Shown here: in pieces, positions 1 to 12,261 of the stretch | Numbering within the stretch: the first letter of the stretch is position 1 | Layout of the letters: each line of letters begins with the position of its first letter | Source of the DNA: Piper betle | Taxonomy: Eukaryota > Streptophyta > Magnoliopsida > Piperales > Piperaceae | DNA length: 64,000 nt | Assembly (NCBI GenBank): GCA_033002965.1 | Contig: JAURVB010012865.1 | Coordinates: forward strand, 62,001-126,000 | Direction of reading: 5' to 3' | Translations under genes and position numbers: made by a program | The notes under the pieces: model-generated | Database searches by the model: none | Told to the model about the DNA's origin: nothing | Seen by the model: the letters and a program-made list of their open reading frames with translations, nothing else

Positions 1-1697
1 CTCTGTGCACACAACTGTGAGACTAGTTTGTACTCTTGTTGCCTTGCTGAACCATCGTTGTCATCGTTGACAACCCTAAGTCTATGTATTAACAGATATA
101 CGTCGTGTTAGTATCATATTATAGTATTGAGGGATGCCCTAGTTAGGGATCTTGTCATAATTTGGATTGTGTGTTTCGCATGTTTTAATGATTAGTATGT
201 AGTATAAATGTAGTTGTGATATTTGGTATGGAATAGGAGCTTGCCGCCTAGATGTGTGACCTTACTTAGAACTTCTACTTGTCCGTTTAGGATTCGCTCC
301 CTGATTTTTGTGATCTCCTCTATCAGTTTTGATTTGACCGCTACAGGACATAGTGAGTGGTAGATTCATTAGATTCAACTTAACACGGGTCATTTAGTCG
401 AATGATTTTCCGATTAAAAACCATCTAAGATGAGATCCCCTGAGTTTTTTAAAAAATCAACTCTATATCAAGTTACCTTCGGGTCTACTATTTAATTCCC
501 TACGTAACCCTATAGTATGAATATTATGATTTTTCAGTGAGATGTGAAAAGGGGAAATAAACTTGCACATATCGTGAAAGGGTGCATGTGTAAGCCACAA
601 AAGTTTTTATATTGGTGAGCTGGTCGTTCCATTCTGGGAGGGATCATGACAACTCAACATTTTGAGTTTTCTCAACCCCAGAGAAGTGCAAAGGTTTACA
701 GGTATAGTAATGCAGTGCATGTCTAATCATGTGGATTCAAACAGTATTAAAGGCGACTGCCTGAGAATACTCGACCTCTGTTCTCAAGGCCAGGTAGTGT
801 ATGGAGGATATAGAGAGCTTTAGTATACTAATTTTCCAGACCATTGGATAGTTCAGAAGTTCTCAAGAGAGGCATACCAGTTAGAACTGGATGCTATCAA
901 AGCTATAGTTTAATAGCTCTTTAGTAGTTGCCCTTATGAGGGTTCTCGTGAAACTATAAATATTGTATTTGAATATGAGAGTTAGCTTTTATGTGCCAGC
1001 TTGATATGTAGTTATTTCTGGACCAATAACATTAGCTAATGATGTTTTCTTATTATATATATAGGTGAGAACCATGACAAATGAGCACCGACGGCTACCA
1101 CAGAGGAGCCACAATGCGACTTTGCACACATGTACCTACCGAGGATGAAAAGAATGTGATGTTTTGATGATATGTGATTGGCATGAAACTTTATCATGAG
1201 GTAACCTAAATTTTGGTTGTGACGGTTATCATGCTACATGAAATATGATGCTCTTTTGAAAGTTGAGATTAAAGCTAAATAGGACCAACAAGTGGGTCAA
1301 AACCTAGCTCAACGAAAATACTTTGGTTAATGTAACTGATATGTGTGATAGCCTAGTTGTTTATGGAGTCTTGATAAATATAATTAAATATGTATAATGT
1401 TAACAGGGTAACCCCTTATTGCTCATTTAGGGGAAACTCTATTTGTTTTGATTACATAATCGTTGTTTTTTTTAAAATTTTGATTTGTGTTTGGATTATT
1501 TTGAAATGTGATTTTGGTTGCCATATCATACATATAGTACCATGTTAGGTGTTGAGCATCCTATGTATACATTGTGTGATTGTTATGTTTTGAGATGCTG
1601 AAAGTAGATCCCTTCCGCTAGGATTGGATGACCGAATTAATTAAGTTAAGAATGGTTTAGTTCCCAATAACATTCCACATCCGTTTAAGAGTGAACC
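1..1697 (-). mobile_element. Solo LTR 'A' (outermost), left part; truncated by window start
   Basis: This is diverged sequence of the ~3-kb LTR family. It shares the landmarks of the better copies in the same order: the block around 'CCGCCTAG' near 245, the 'GATGAGATCCC' block near 430, and the 'AGGGTAACCCC' block near 1405. It ends at 1697, where LTR B is inserted. Its last ~20 bp resume at 7442-7463 after B (GAACCGG...GGTGTTATA), matching the end of other copies. The other end lies outside the window. No coding capacity is seen. It is the oldest and most diverged of the nest. Confidence 0.7.
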
Positions 1698-4600
1698 TGT
1701 AAAACGCGTGACTCGAGTCAGGGTTTTACGTTACCGAACCAGTCGGTTCGACCGTTGGTTCGAGTCAAGTCAGTTTCATGAACTACGTGCTGAGTTGAGG
1801 CTAGCCGTGGGTTATGAGCGATGAGAGTCAGGTGTACCTGAATTTATGATGATAATGTCGAAAAGATGGTGAGAAATGAATTATCAAAATATATGAAAGT
1901 ATGCAACATTTTTTTTCTTTTTATATGTTTGATCGTAGAAATAGTTTAAGTTGAATAACGCATTAGGACGCGTTGGATTATATTCGGGTGGGCTTTTAGT
2001 TATAGAGCATGCCATTTGGATGTTGTTGTGTTTGTTTTATTTTATGGGATTTTTTTCATATTTTTCTAGATTTTTTTAAAATTTATTACGAACTAGTTAT
2101 TATTTTGACTTAAGTCAGAATCGAGTCAATACTTATTTACGATTTTGCCATTGGATTATTTCACCTACTTTCCTGACACTTCCCCACCCAAACCCTACGC
2201 CGCCTTATGCTCGTCACCGCCGCCTCCGTAGCCGACGTCACATTGCCGCCGATCGTCGCCGCCCCGCCTTGTTGTGCTGTCGCCGTGCCGCCCGACCAAC
2301 CCCGGCCACCGTCTCGCCGCCACGACGCCGGAATCGCCTCACGAGCCGCGCCGCTCTCCTTGTCGATTTGCCGCCGTCTGGGCCACGCCGCCGCCGCCGT
2401 GACCTCGACGACCACCCCCTTTGTAAAACCCACGATTCGAGTCAGGGTTTTATATTCAGAACCGGTTGGGTCGACCGTTATTTTTTCGAGTTGAGTCAGT
2501 TTCAGGACACGTGTACCGAGCCGATGCCGGTCGCGTGTATGAGCTATGAGGGTCATGTGTACCCAAGTATATGATGATAACGTCATGAATACAGCAGAAC
2601 AGAATGAGTTATCAGAATATATAAGAGTATGCAGTTCACTTTTTTTTATTATGATATATAATGGATCGTAGAATTAGTTTTAGGCCGTTTACCACGTTAG
2701 GACGTGTTATGGGCATTTTGGGTGGGTTGATAGTTCTAGAGCATATCATTATAATTTTTTTGGTGTTGTTTGATTTTACGGGATTTTTCCCGATTTTTAT
2801 GAATTTTTTTGGATTTAATACGAGTTAGTTATGATACTTGACTCGAGCCGGAGACGAGTCAAGTATTATTTACGAGTTTGCCACCCATTTTCACCCCGAC
2901 TTTTTCTTCCCCCGCGCCCAAACCCTCGCCCGCGCCGCCCCTGTTCGCGCGCCACCGCCGCCACGGCCGGCGCCGCCTGGCCGCCGATCGACGCCGCCCA
3001 GCCCGGCCACGGCGTCGCCCTGCCGCCCCGACCAGGTCCGGCCACCATGTGGCCGCCGCGACGCCGGAACGCCTCGCCAATCGCCGCGCCGCGTTGCGTT
3101 TCCGTTGGCGATCGCGCCGCCGGTGATCGTCGCCGCCATGATCAGGAGGTTTCCTCAGCACCCTCAGCCCTCCAGCGACCCTCCCCGACCGGCACGGAGG
3201 CCATCGCCGCCCTAGCCGGCCGGATCTAGCCAACCATTGCGCCGGAGCTGTTGTATGCATTTTCCGGCGAGCCGCCACCTCCATTGGCTGTGTCGACCTC
3301 ATAGATGAGTCGGGCTCGTCGAGCCGGTTCCGAGGGTACCCAACACGACCCCTTTCCGACCAGTAGACGCCGTAGGCGATGGTTGCCGGAAAACCACCGG
3401 AAGTCGCCGGAAAACCGCCAGTAGCTGCCGGAAAACCGCCGGAAAATTGGAATTTCTGGAATTCGCCAGAATTCACCGGATCTTCCGCGGGGCTCGCCCA
3501 GTGGAGCCCGATCGAGCTTCGGACGCCGATGAGCGCCGAATTTGAGCTCCGAGACGCGCGGCGGAACCCTAGCCGTCGCCGATCGCCGACGACGTGAGGT
3601 ATAATTACCTCCGATCGATTTATTTAAAATTGATGATGAGTGCTAGCACAGCATGCTAGGATTGATTTATTGATGTGATTGATAGTGATAAGTTACATGA
3701 TGTGATTAATGACTAATTAGGGATGAAATGATAAGTTGTATGATGAGATTAAGGGAGAATGAATAATAAGTAATCTAATGAGGTAGATCGAGTTGAGCAT
3801 GCTAATCGAGTAATGTAACTTAGGAAAATATAATAAATTAGTATGAATAGGATGAGCTAGGATTAATTAGTTTTATGATTTTCTGATTGTTATGTTGATG
3901 GATGCTTGCATTGTGATTGTGATGTTATTGAGTCTGATGCATCATTTAGTTAGCGGGCGTTAGTATTTAGTTTTGATGTGTAGGTACGGAGTATGAGCTC
4001 GCCGCCTAGGCGCGATGACACGCTTGGAGCTTCTACCAGGTCCGTTTAGGACTCGTCTTGTTTTACGCTTTTCTATTGTATGTTTATGTTATTATTTGCA
4101 GGACGGGTTAAGTGGTGTTTTATTGGATCCCACTTAACTCGGGTCATTTAACCGAATATTTTCCGGATTAATAACCCCTCGAGGATGAGATCCCTCGAGG
4201 ATGATTTCGAAAACAAGATCCACCACAAGTTGCCTTCGGGCCTATTATATGAATCCCTTCCCAGGCCTATATATATAGTTTTATCGAGTTTTCAGTGAGA
4301 CGAGAGATGGAGAAACCGACTGCACGTACCATGCAGAGGATGCCGTGACAGTCAAAGCGGGCTCTGGATTAGTGCCAGCGGACTGTTCCATTCCCGAGGG
4401 ATCCTGACAACTCCGCGTTTGAGTTCCTCACACCCGGAGAACGTGGAGGTTTACGGGTACTGTTTAGTACAGCGCATGTCCGGACTTGTGGTTCAAAGGG
4501 TACTAAAGGCGACTGCCTGAGAGTACTCGGCCTTCGTGCTCAAGGCCAGGAGAAATATGGAGGTAAGGAGAGGGCTTAGGATAAAGTTTCACGAGAAGTA

Positions 4601-7441
4601 CTGAAAAAGAAGTGCTGAGAGTAGCACAGTACCAGCAGCAGTAAGTTCGGGATGCTACCGGGTCTGCAGCCCAGTGGCTCCTCAGTAGTGCCCTTCAGAG
4701 TGTTCTTGAGGAAGTATATGGTTTTCTTTCAGATGAGAGTTTGCTCTCATAGCCAGTTTGTTATAGTTATTTTATTTTCCGGACCAGTAACGCTTGTTAC
4801 TGACGTTTTTCTTATATATATGTAGGTGATAAGCACGAGATGGATGAGCCAGCTTGGACGGAGGAGCAATGAGGTCTTGTACACACACATGTTAGATTTC
4901 TGAATGTTTAATATTGTGTTATTATGTTATTATATTGTGAATGACATGTTCAAATGCATGAGACATGATAGAATGTGAAATGATCAGAGTAGCGCAGCAA
5001 AAGTGTGATGGGTTGGGACCCAAGTTCAGAATGATGAATATAGTAGATTAGATTCTGTGTGAATGAAATTGTTTGATAGTATGTTATATATATTTGTATA
5101 TATATATTTGACAGGGTGGCCCCTAATTACATTTTTAGGGGAAATTCTGTCCGTTTTATTTTAAAATTTTTATTAATTTTGATCGTGATTGTGTTGGTGT
5201 GAACTTTGACTTGCATGTCATTCATGTAGTACCATGTTAGGGTTTTGTGTATTTATCCATGCATGACGAGTCGTATCTTCATCTTAAGACGCCGAGATTG
5301 GATCCGCATGAGTTAGGTTCGGGTTAGCCAACCTAACCGGGGCCTGTAACATGCCGGTTCGGTTCACGAGCGTGAACCGGATTTGGGGTGTTACACCCTT
5401 GACCTCCCCAACGTTTCCCCCTTACCTAGCACAGCCGTCGAAGCCGACCGTGGGCTCTGATCGGAACGACTGACTGCCCCGACTAAACTCGACGCCGCCA
5501 CCGGCGGTCATGCCGTTGCGGCCGCCCTTACCGTCACCACCATTGGGACGAGCTTGCCGAGCCGGTGCTAACCCTTACCCCCGATTGCCCCGCTAGAACA
5601 GTCACCGGAAAACCACCGGAAGTTGCTGGAAAATTGTATTCACCAAAATTCGTTGAAAATCACCTGATCTTCCGCCGAATCCCCCGATTGAACCCTATCG
5701 AACTTCTGACGCCATAGGGTGCCGAATTCGAGCCACGAATCACATGAGGTATAATTTATTTTAACTTAATTATTTAAAAGTATTGATTATTAGAATTGCA
5801 TGCTAGGATTGGTGAATTGCGTGTTATAATTATATGTATAAATATAGAATTGATTAAGGATAAAATATGAAATTTGTTTGATTGAGCGGTGTTAAAAATG
5901 GAGGCTAAGAAACTAATTAGGGTAACTAGGTAATGATCATGATCTAATGCAAACTAACCTAAGTAGATTTGCTAGAATTGATATAGGTTGATGTGTGTTG
6001 ATTGATGTGTGATGGATGTATGTCTGATATAGGATGTATGACTGCATCATGAGCGGGCGTTAGTATTTAGTTTCGATGTATAGGTACGGAGTAGGAGTTC
6101 GCCGCCTAGGCACGAGGACACGCTTGGAGCTTCTACCAGGTCCGTTTAGGACTCGTTCTCTATTTTTATGCTACTATATTGTGTATTTGATTTGTCATGT
6201 GCAGGACGAGTTAAGTGGCATTTTATCGGATCCCACTTAACTCGGGCCATTTAGCCAACGATTTTCCGGAGTAATAACCCTCGAGGATGAGATCCCTCGA
6301 GTTTGTTTTCGAACTTCAGATCCAGCACACGATGCCTTCGGGCCTATTGTTTAAATCCCAACCTAGACCTATATATATGTATAGTTTGAGCGGGCATGTG
6401 TGAGTCGATAGTAGGTTCTGGAATGGTGTGCAGGCCGTTTCATTCTCGAGGGATCCTGACAACTCCACCTTTGAGTTCCTCAAACCCGGAGAAGTGTGGA
6501 GGTTCACGGGTACTGCAATGCAGCGCATGTCTAGACCCGGAGAAGTGCTAGGCCTTTGTGCTCAAGGCCAGGAGTAATATGGAAGGTGTAGAGGGCGAAA
6601 AGGAATGAGATTTGATGCGAGAAGCGATAGCAAAATGGCTAAGGTATGAGAATGAGAAAGAAAGGGGGACGCTGTTGACCCGAGGGCGACGGCTCCCATA
6701 CGTGCCCTGATGAGAGTTCTTGAGGAAGTATATGGTTTTCATTCAAGAGGAGAGTTTGCTCTCCTGTGCCAGATTGATATTAGTTATTTTCTGGGCCAGT
6801 AATACTCGTTACTGACGGTTTTTCTATATATATGTAGGTGAGGAATGCGAGCGATGAAAGCTGTCGGGACTGCGGAGGAGCAGCACGAAACCGCGCACAC
6901 AAGTACCTGCCGCGTGTAATGTATAATGATGGTGTGTTAATGCTGTGTGAATGATAATTAGAATGTTTTTGTCTTGATAAATTGCTTCTTATGAGACGAG
7001 TGGATAATTGTGAATGAGTAGGGAGCCTTGGAGTTCAGACTCGGCTCAGATGAAACGAAAGAGATAATGACTGAATGCCATAGTAGATTGTTATGTTTTA
7101 TCATATTTTGATAAAATATTTATATATCCTTGTTGTGGACAGGTTGGCCCCTATTGCACTTTTAGGGGAGATTTTGTCCGTTTTTCTGTAAATATTAATG
7201 AATTTTTATTTAAATTTCTTGCTTGTTGAATGGTTTTGTCTTGCTTGCATATCATCACATGCATGTAGGACTCCGTTAGAACCCAATTGTTCCCATTCAT
7301 GCATCTCCTGGTTGCATCCCCATCTTAAGACGCCGAGGGCAGATCCGGGTCGGCTTAACCGAACCAGTACATTAGCGAATGGTTTGGTCGCCGATGACAT
7401 TTCTAGGTCGGTTCACGGGTGAGCCAAAATGGGGTGTTACA
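1698..7441 (-). mobile_element. Solo LTR 'B', interrupted by LTR 'C'
   Basis: This LTR is in minus orientation. It starts TGTAAAAC (1698) and ends GGGGTGTTACA (7441), and is flanked by a perfect 5-bp target duplication, GAACC (1693-1697 and 7442-7446). LTR C sits inside it at 2422-5395. Without C and its duplication the LTR is about 2.77 kb. No primer-binding site or polypurine tract flanks it, so it is a solo LTR, the usual product of unequal recombination between two LTRs. The terminal TGTAACACCCC (reverse strand) and the length fit a Ty3/gypsy LTR; the exact lineage is inference. Confidence 0.88.
2422..5395 (-). mobile_element. Solo LTR 'C', nested in LTR B (2,974 bp)
   Basis: This is a complete LTR in minus orientation, from TGTAAAACCC (2422) to GGGTGTTACA (5395). 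It is flanked by a perfect 5-bp duplication, CCCTT (2417-2421 and 5396-5400). It has a GC-rich segment (about 2890-3600) giving overlapping frames on both strands, and an AT-rich remainder. By eye it is closely similar over its length to the opposite-orientation copy at 40828-43818, so it is probably young. The open frames at 2831-3597 are by-products of GC-rich LTR sequence, with no recognisable domain. Confidence 0.92.
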
Positions 7442-7463
7442 GAACCGGATTTCAGGTGTTATA

Positions 7464-8206
7464 ATGAAAGACACGTGAAATTTTTAACATGGTTCCTTGG
7501 TGAATCCCTAAGTTCAGGTGGTTTTGATGACCACAAATTTACTATTTTCTTTGAATTTTACAAATTACAAAAAAATAGTGAAAATTATTGCAATTGATTT
7601 TGACTTGCACTTGCCTTTAATAACTTCGATTCCAATGCCTTTATTTGTCCCCCTTTTGGTCTTCTAATCTTTAAAATAATTCTGCCAATGTGTTTGGGAC
7701 ATTGATAAATGGTACGTACCGAATTTCGTGTCAGTTCTAAGCCTAGATGAGACTTAAATAATTCTTAAATTGAAATTATATTGAACCGAGCCGAAACTGT
7801 TTGGTCTTTGGGGTTGGCTTCGCTAAAATCTGCCACTCAGGTGGCTCAACCAAGTTCATTCCAAAGCTGGTTGGCCTTGATTTGGTCTCAAGTATTTATT
7901 TATCAAGATCGGAACTACACAAACAATCACAGGGCTTGATAGCTCGGATGTGGACTCAATCTCATGCAAAGTGAGTCTACCACACATTTACCCTTGTTTC
8001 AATTCTTCTTCTCCCGAGCCTCACTATGCCGCCAATAGATAGAGGTCATTTCTGGCGCCAACTACAACTACCAACAATCAGGGGTAAATTGGGTAGCATG
8101 GTGAATGGCCTCCAGTGGCCAAAATTATCTTCGGTGCACTAAAAAATGGGAGCACAGTCCAGGGCATTGATCTTTCTTTTTCCTTATGATGTTTAATATT
8201 TTTGGA
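7464..8206. other. Intergenic stretch without recognised gene
   Basis: AT-rich sequence between LTR A and the short solo LTR. No domain, RNA gene or repeat was recognised on either strand. Confidence 0.5.
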
Positions 8207-8211
8207 CAACA

Positions 8212-9923
8212 TTTAACACCCCAAGTCCGATTTACGCTCGAAATTGTACTGAAATGTTACTGGTCTTAGTTAGGTCAGCTAACACGAACCCAACACCCAT
8301 GGATCTACTCTCAGTGTCTTGAGATGAAAGTTGTCTATCTCTATGCGTGGATAAATGCATAAAAAAATAAACCTAATATGCTACTATATGGATGACATGT
8401 CATCATTTAATTCAATTACATCAAAACATTCTCGACATTTGGGTTTTGACCCACTTATTCATTCTATTCACATTTCACTTTTATTGTTTGACTAGCACAC
8501 TAATATTTATTTCAAATCATAATATCACTACTAATTTCTACTTACCACAAAAGTATTTTCATTGTTTATAATTACATAACCACACAATTAAAACAGTCAA
8601 AATAAATATTCAATCGGCGTGTGTGCGTGTGTGCAAGAGACATCACTGCTCCTCCACCCAGGTTGGCTCATCCTACTGATGATCATCACCTACATATATT
8701 ATAAAATTATGTTAGTAATGAGTGTTACTGGTTCAAAAATATAACTAATATAAAACTGGATATGAGAACAAACTCTCATATGAAAGAAAACATTATGAAA
8801 TCTCTGAGGGCATCTATTGAACTAAAATCATCTTTAACTGAATTGATATGCTACTGTTGATGCCTCTCTCGACATTTTCTCATTTCATTTTCTGGTCCCT
8901 TAGGACTACTGTCATATCCTAAGCATTTTTTTTACTTCCATACCCACTCGCATAGCATGGTTGTCGGGGTTCCCAGGTTACGACTGGCTCATGCTACTTG
9001 TGTAGCATGGTTGTTGGCGGCTTCAACTGGCACATGCCGCTTGTGTAGCATGGTTGTCGGGATTCTTGGTTTACAACTGGAACATGCCACTTGTGTAGCA
9101 TGGTTGTTGGAACTTTGATTGGCACATGCTGGTAGCATAATATGGTTGTCGGGATTCCCAGATTACAACTGGCACATGTTACTGGCATAGCATGGTTGTC
9201 GGTGGCTTCGACTGGCACATGCTTGCTTGCGTAGTACGATTATTGAAAAACATGAAACTATATATATATAGGTCTTGGTAGAGATTTATATAATAGGCTC
9301 GAAGGCAACTTATGGTGGATCTTGTTTTCGAAAACATACTTGAGGGATCTCATCCTCGAGGGTTATTAATTTGGAAAACTATTCGACTAAATGACTTGAG
9401 CTAAGTGGGATCAGATAATACACTACTCAACTCGTCCTACAATTTGTAAAAATTAAATCACGATAAAATAGAACAATAAAACAAGGGCGGGTACTAAATG
9501 GACCTGGTAGAAGCTCCGAGTGTATCTTAACGCCTAAACGGTAAGCTCCTACTTAGTACCTAATCATCAATCATGTGGTGATGGCGACGACAACGACAAC
9601 GAGGTTGTGGCCGGCTTGAGTGAAGATTGTGGGGTAAAGAGAAGGAAGAAAAAGAAGAAAGAAGTTAGGTGAGAAGGATGATGGAGGCTGAATGATGACA
9701 AGATCAGAAGTGTGGAATATATAGGTGTCAGGGGGAGGAAAACGAGTGGTCAGTGAGAAAAATGAATGGCCAGTTGAAAAAAATGAATGGTCAGTGAGAA
9801 AAATGAATGATCGTTGAGAAAATCAAATAGTTGTCTTGTAATTAAAACTTAACTCGAGTGAAAATAATAGTCGAACTTACCGGTTTCGGTTATAAAATTC
9901 TGATTCGAATCACAGGTTTTACA
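8212..9923 (+). mobile_element. Short solo LTR of the same family (1,712 bp)
   Basis: It starts TTTAACACCCC (8212; a mutated TGTAACACCCC) and ends GGTTTTACA (9923). A perfect 5-bp duplication, CAACA, flanks it (8207-8211 and 9924-9928). It carries the family landmarks in plus orientation, but lacks most of the GC-rich ~1-kb part found in the 3-kb copies. It also has a minisatellite (8950-9240) in a place where the other copies have none. Confidence 0.87.
8950..9240. repeat. Minisatellite, ~45-50-bp unit, about six copies
   Basis: The core 'GTAGCATGGTTGT' recurs about every 45-60 bp, each time followed by a variable stretch and 'ACTGGCACATGC'. It lies entirely inside the short solo LTR. The minus-strand open frame here is a by-product of the repeat. 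Confidence 0.85.
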
Positions 9924-9928
9924 CAACA

Positions 9929-10431
9929 GCTGGGAGCTCCAACGTGGTAATGGCAACAAAGATCCAACGCTCCAAGGGGCTCCTTTGTAGGCAGCGATGG
10001 GCCTTCGAACAACACAGTGACAACTCCTCTCCTTTATGGCAACCAGGTCTTCTTGTCCTGGATGTTTCTTCGGCAGGCAAGGCAGGGTGGTGTGCAAGCA
10101 ATGGCAACAACTAGCTCAAAGAGGTCGAGTAGTCCTTCAAAATAGCCAGACTATGATGTTCGTGACCATCAAAGCAACAAGGAAAGTGACTCCTTGGTGG
10201 GGCTCTCCTTTCTTCTTTCTTCCCTTCTCTACATGCATGAGCCTCTCTCTCCCCTTGGTGATGCTCCTCCAATTAGTTCCTTGGCTGCAACTAAGGACTC
10301 CTTGGCTGCATGGGATCAATGGCGTGGTAGCACTCAACAACTCCTCAAAGGAGATCATGATCCGTAGCAACAAGGAGTCAAAGTTCCAAGGAGGTGATGC
10401 AGTGTTGGGATGTCCTATGCATGCATGATGG
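9929..10431. other. Unassigned sequence; 130-codon frame not supported
   Basis: The sequence lies between the short solo LTR and the decayed TRIM. The longest frame, 10036-10428 on the plus strand, shows no domain, no splice context and no promoter, and overlaps minus-strand frames. I see no gene I can support. Confidence 0.4.
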
Positions 10432-10807
10432 TGATAAAACCTCCTATAAGAACCCTTAAAGTAGTCCTACATTCAATACCTATTTGAATAAGATCTGGTT
10501 TATTAGTGAGAATGGACTATAGTTATTTAACTTTGATTATTAACTTTTAAAGAAATGACTTAGGCTCATTATTTTGCACTTTTGGCTGATGGACTAGGTC
10601 ATTATAGATAGTATCAGAGCCAACCTAGCTTCGTATTGGATGGTGATTCGGACGTGGGCTAGGCCATTGGGTTACGTATAAGAATTTTGATGACAAAATT
10701 TTTTAAGGTGAGTAAATTGTAAGACCCTTAAAAATTAGGCCCATTGGTTTGCACTTTAAAGAGTTGATCTTGGCCTATTACTTTGTACTTTGGGTTAGGG
10801 TATTACA
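10432..10807 (+). mobile_element. Decayed TRIM (miniature LTR element)
   Basis: The left LTR is about 10432-10606. It is followed directly by a tRNA-Met-type primer-binding site, 'TAGTATCAGAGCC' (10609-10621). A polypurine-tract-like 'AAGGTGAGTAAATTG' (about 10705-10719) comes next, then a shortened right LTR, 10718-10807 (TGTAAGACCC...GTATTACA). The layout and sequence match the better TRIM at 27461-27998, in opposite orientation. No target duplication is visible, so it is old or rearranged. Confidence 0.65.
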
Positions 10808-11042
10808 CCTCTTCACTCCCTTTTTGCCTTTACTCCCTTTAACATCACAGCCCACACCCTTTCTCTTCTCTTCAATGTGTCACCCCCTTTCTCCCTTCTT
10901 ATGAGGGGGTATTTATAGATGTAAATCTCCCTTCCTCTTGCTCTCACGGTTCCATAATTCGAGGCACAAAATCAAACAAGCCATAGTCTAACATTTTCTT
11001 CCTTCGTAGCCTCTCCACCAAATCAGGAAAATCTTGAGCTAG
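10808..11042. other. Short unassigned stretch
   Basis: Pyrimidine-rich sequence before the tRNA copy. Nothing recognisable as a gene. Confidence 0.4.
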
Positions 11043-11117
11043 GTTGTTGTAGTATAGTGGTAAGTATTCCCGCCTGTCAAGCGGGTGACCCGGGTTCGAT
11101 CCCTCGCAACGACGCCA
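11043..11117 (+). tRNA. tRNA-Asp(GTC) copy with encoded CCA, fused to an LTR
   Basis: A 72-nt tRNA body (11043-11114) is followed by CCA (11115-11117). The acceptor arms are GTTGTTG and CAACGAC. The D arm starts GTAT, the anticodon stem is CCCGC/GCGGG with loop CTGTCAA (anticodon GTC), and the T loop is TTCGATC. The T stem has a C-C mismatch, so the copy has begun to decay. Nuclear tRNA genes do not encode CCA. Here CCA abuts the 6-nt spacer and end of an inverted Athila-like LTR, exactly where that family's primer-binding site begins. I infer a reverse-transcribed primer tRNA, not an ordinary tRNA gene. The internal promoter boxes remain recognisable, so transcription is not excluded. Confidence 0.85.
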
Positions 11118-11123
11118 AAAACT

Positions 11124-12261
11124 TGTTCGAATAATTTCAATATCATGCAAGTATACATGGTTGAAGCAAGTAATATAATGATAAATTCGAGTATCGTTCC
11201 CACAGAGAGATGAATTTCTTTAAATTAATTAAAGAAAATAATATTAAGAGAAAAACAAAAACAATTGACTTAAATAAATATAAATAATAACTTTAAATAA
11301 AAGGAGAAGTTAAAATGATAAAACTCATTCTAGAGTCGAATTTCCCTTAACATCAATTTAATCTTCATAATATCTTACTCTTATCTTTTATTCCCTCAGA
11401 TTGTCGATCTAGGATACTTATATGACATGGTGGCTCCCGCTCCTTCATACTTCTATTATTTTGCCTCAATTTCTACCTCCTGGTGATAATTGATTAATCA
11501 ACAAAATAATGCACTAAGAATTACCTTACAATCGTATACGGTGTTATGTATCTCCCAACCACAACGACAAACAAGTTAAAAGACTCGTCGTATGATGAAT
11601 TATCAATGACTAATCTAATTAATTTCTCCCGAAATCTAATTAAACATCATGATCTAAGATATAAGCGATCAATCTATTCTTAACATTTAGAACAAGATAA
11701 TTCAAACAATCCGATTGAATAAAAGAGTAAAAGCTTGAAATAAATTCAATTAAATCATGTTAAGTTCTATTCTTCTCTAGAACGAAATAAAAGACTACTC
11801 CATAATAAAAATAGAAAACATTATAAAGAAGAAATTAATTTTTATTATGAAAGAGAAAGAAATTACAAAAACTAAAACTACTTCTTTCACTACACTTTGA
11901 AGCTAAGAGGTGAGATATGATCAATAACAAATGACTACCCATTTATATAGAAGTAGAGATACAAGAATTCGAATAAGGTGTTCACAAATCAACATAGTCT
12001 AATTAATTATGATGTTCCTTCAAGTTTCTAACTCTTCGACTCTATTGAACACCATAACTTGTAGCCATTGGGTGGGGCCAAGTGTCATGACCATTCAATT
12101 CTAAAGCTTAATTTATTCATCTTTTTCTACATTGAAACACCAAAATTAAGCATATCTAATAAAATATTAATTAACTAAAAAAATAAATTAAAATATCACT
12201 TATTTAATAATATTTATACCCAGGAAGTACAAAATCATATAAAAAACTTGGGTAAATATTG
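11124..12261 (-). mobile_element. Inverted Athila-like LTR joined to the tRNA-Asp copy
   Basis: This is a reverse-complement copy of the LTR seen at 15522-16654 and 18817-20170. On the minus strand it ends TTCGAACA, then the 6-nt spacer AGTTTT, then TGG complementary to the tRNA CCA end. The first ~20 bp of the LTR are missing at about 12261, where it abuts a direct partial LTR. It contains no coding sequence. A TATA-like 'TTTATATAGAAG' and transcript-start region are shared with the other copies. Confidence 0.85.

Noticed and set aside
2207..3597. Many overlapping frames on both strands (up to 205 codons)
   Set aside because: They lie in the GC-rich part of solo LTRs, have low-complexity Arg/Pro/Ala composition and no domain, and recur wherever that LTR part occurs.
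10036..10428. 130-codon plus-strand frame
   Set aside because: No recognisable domain, promoter or splice context; opposite-strand frames of similar length overlap it.
11043..11114. Ordinary nuclear tRNA-Asp gene
   Set aside because: CCA is encoded and the 3' end fits the LTR spacer to the base, so a retro-copied primer explains more.
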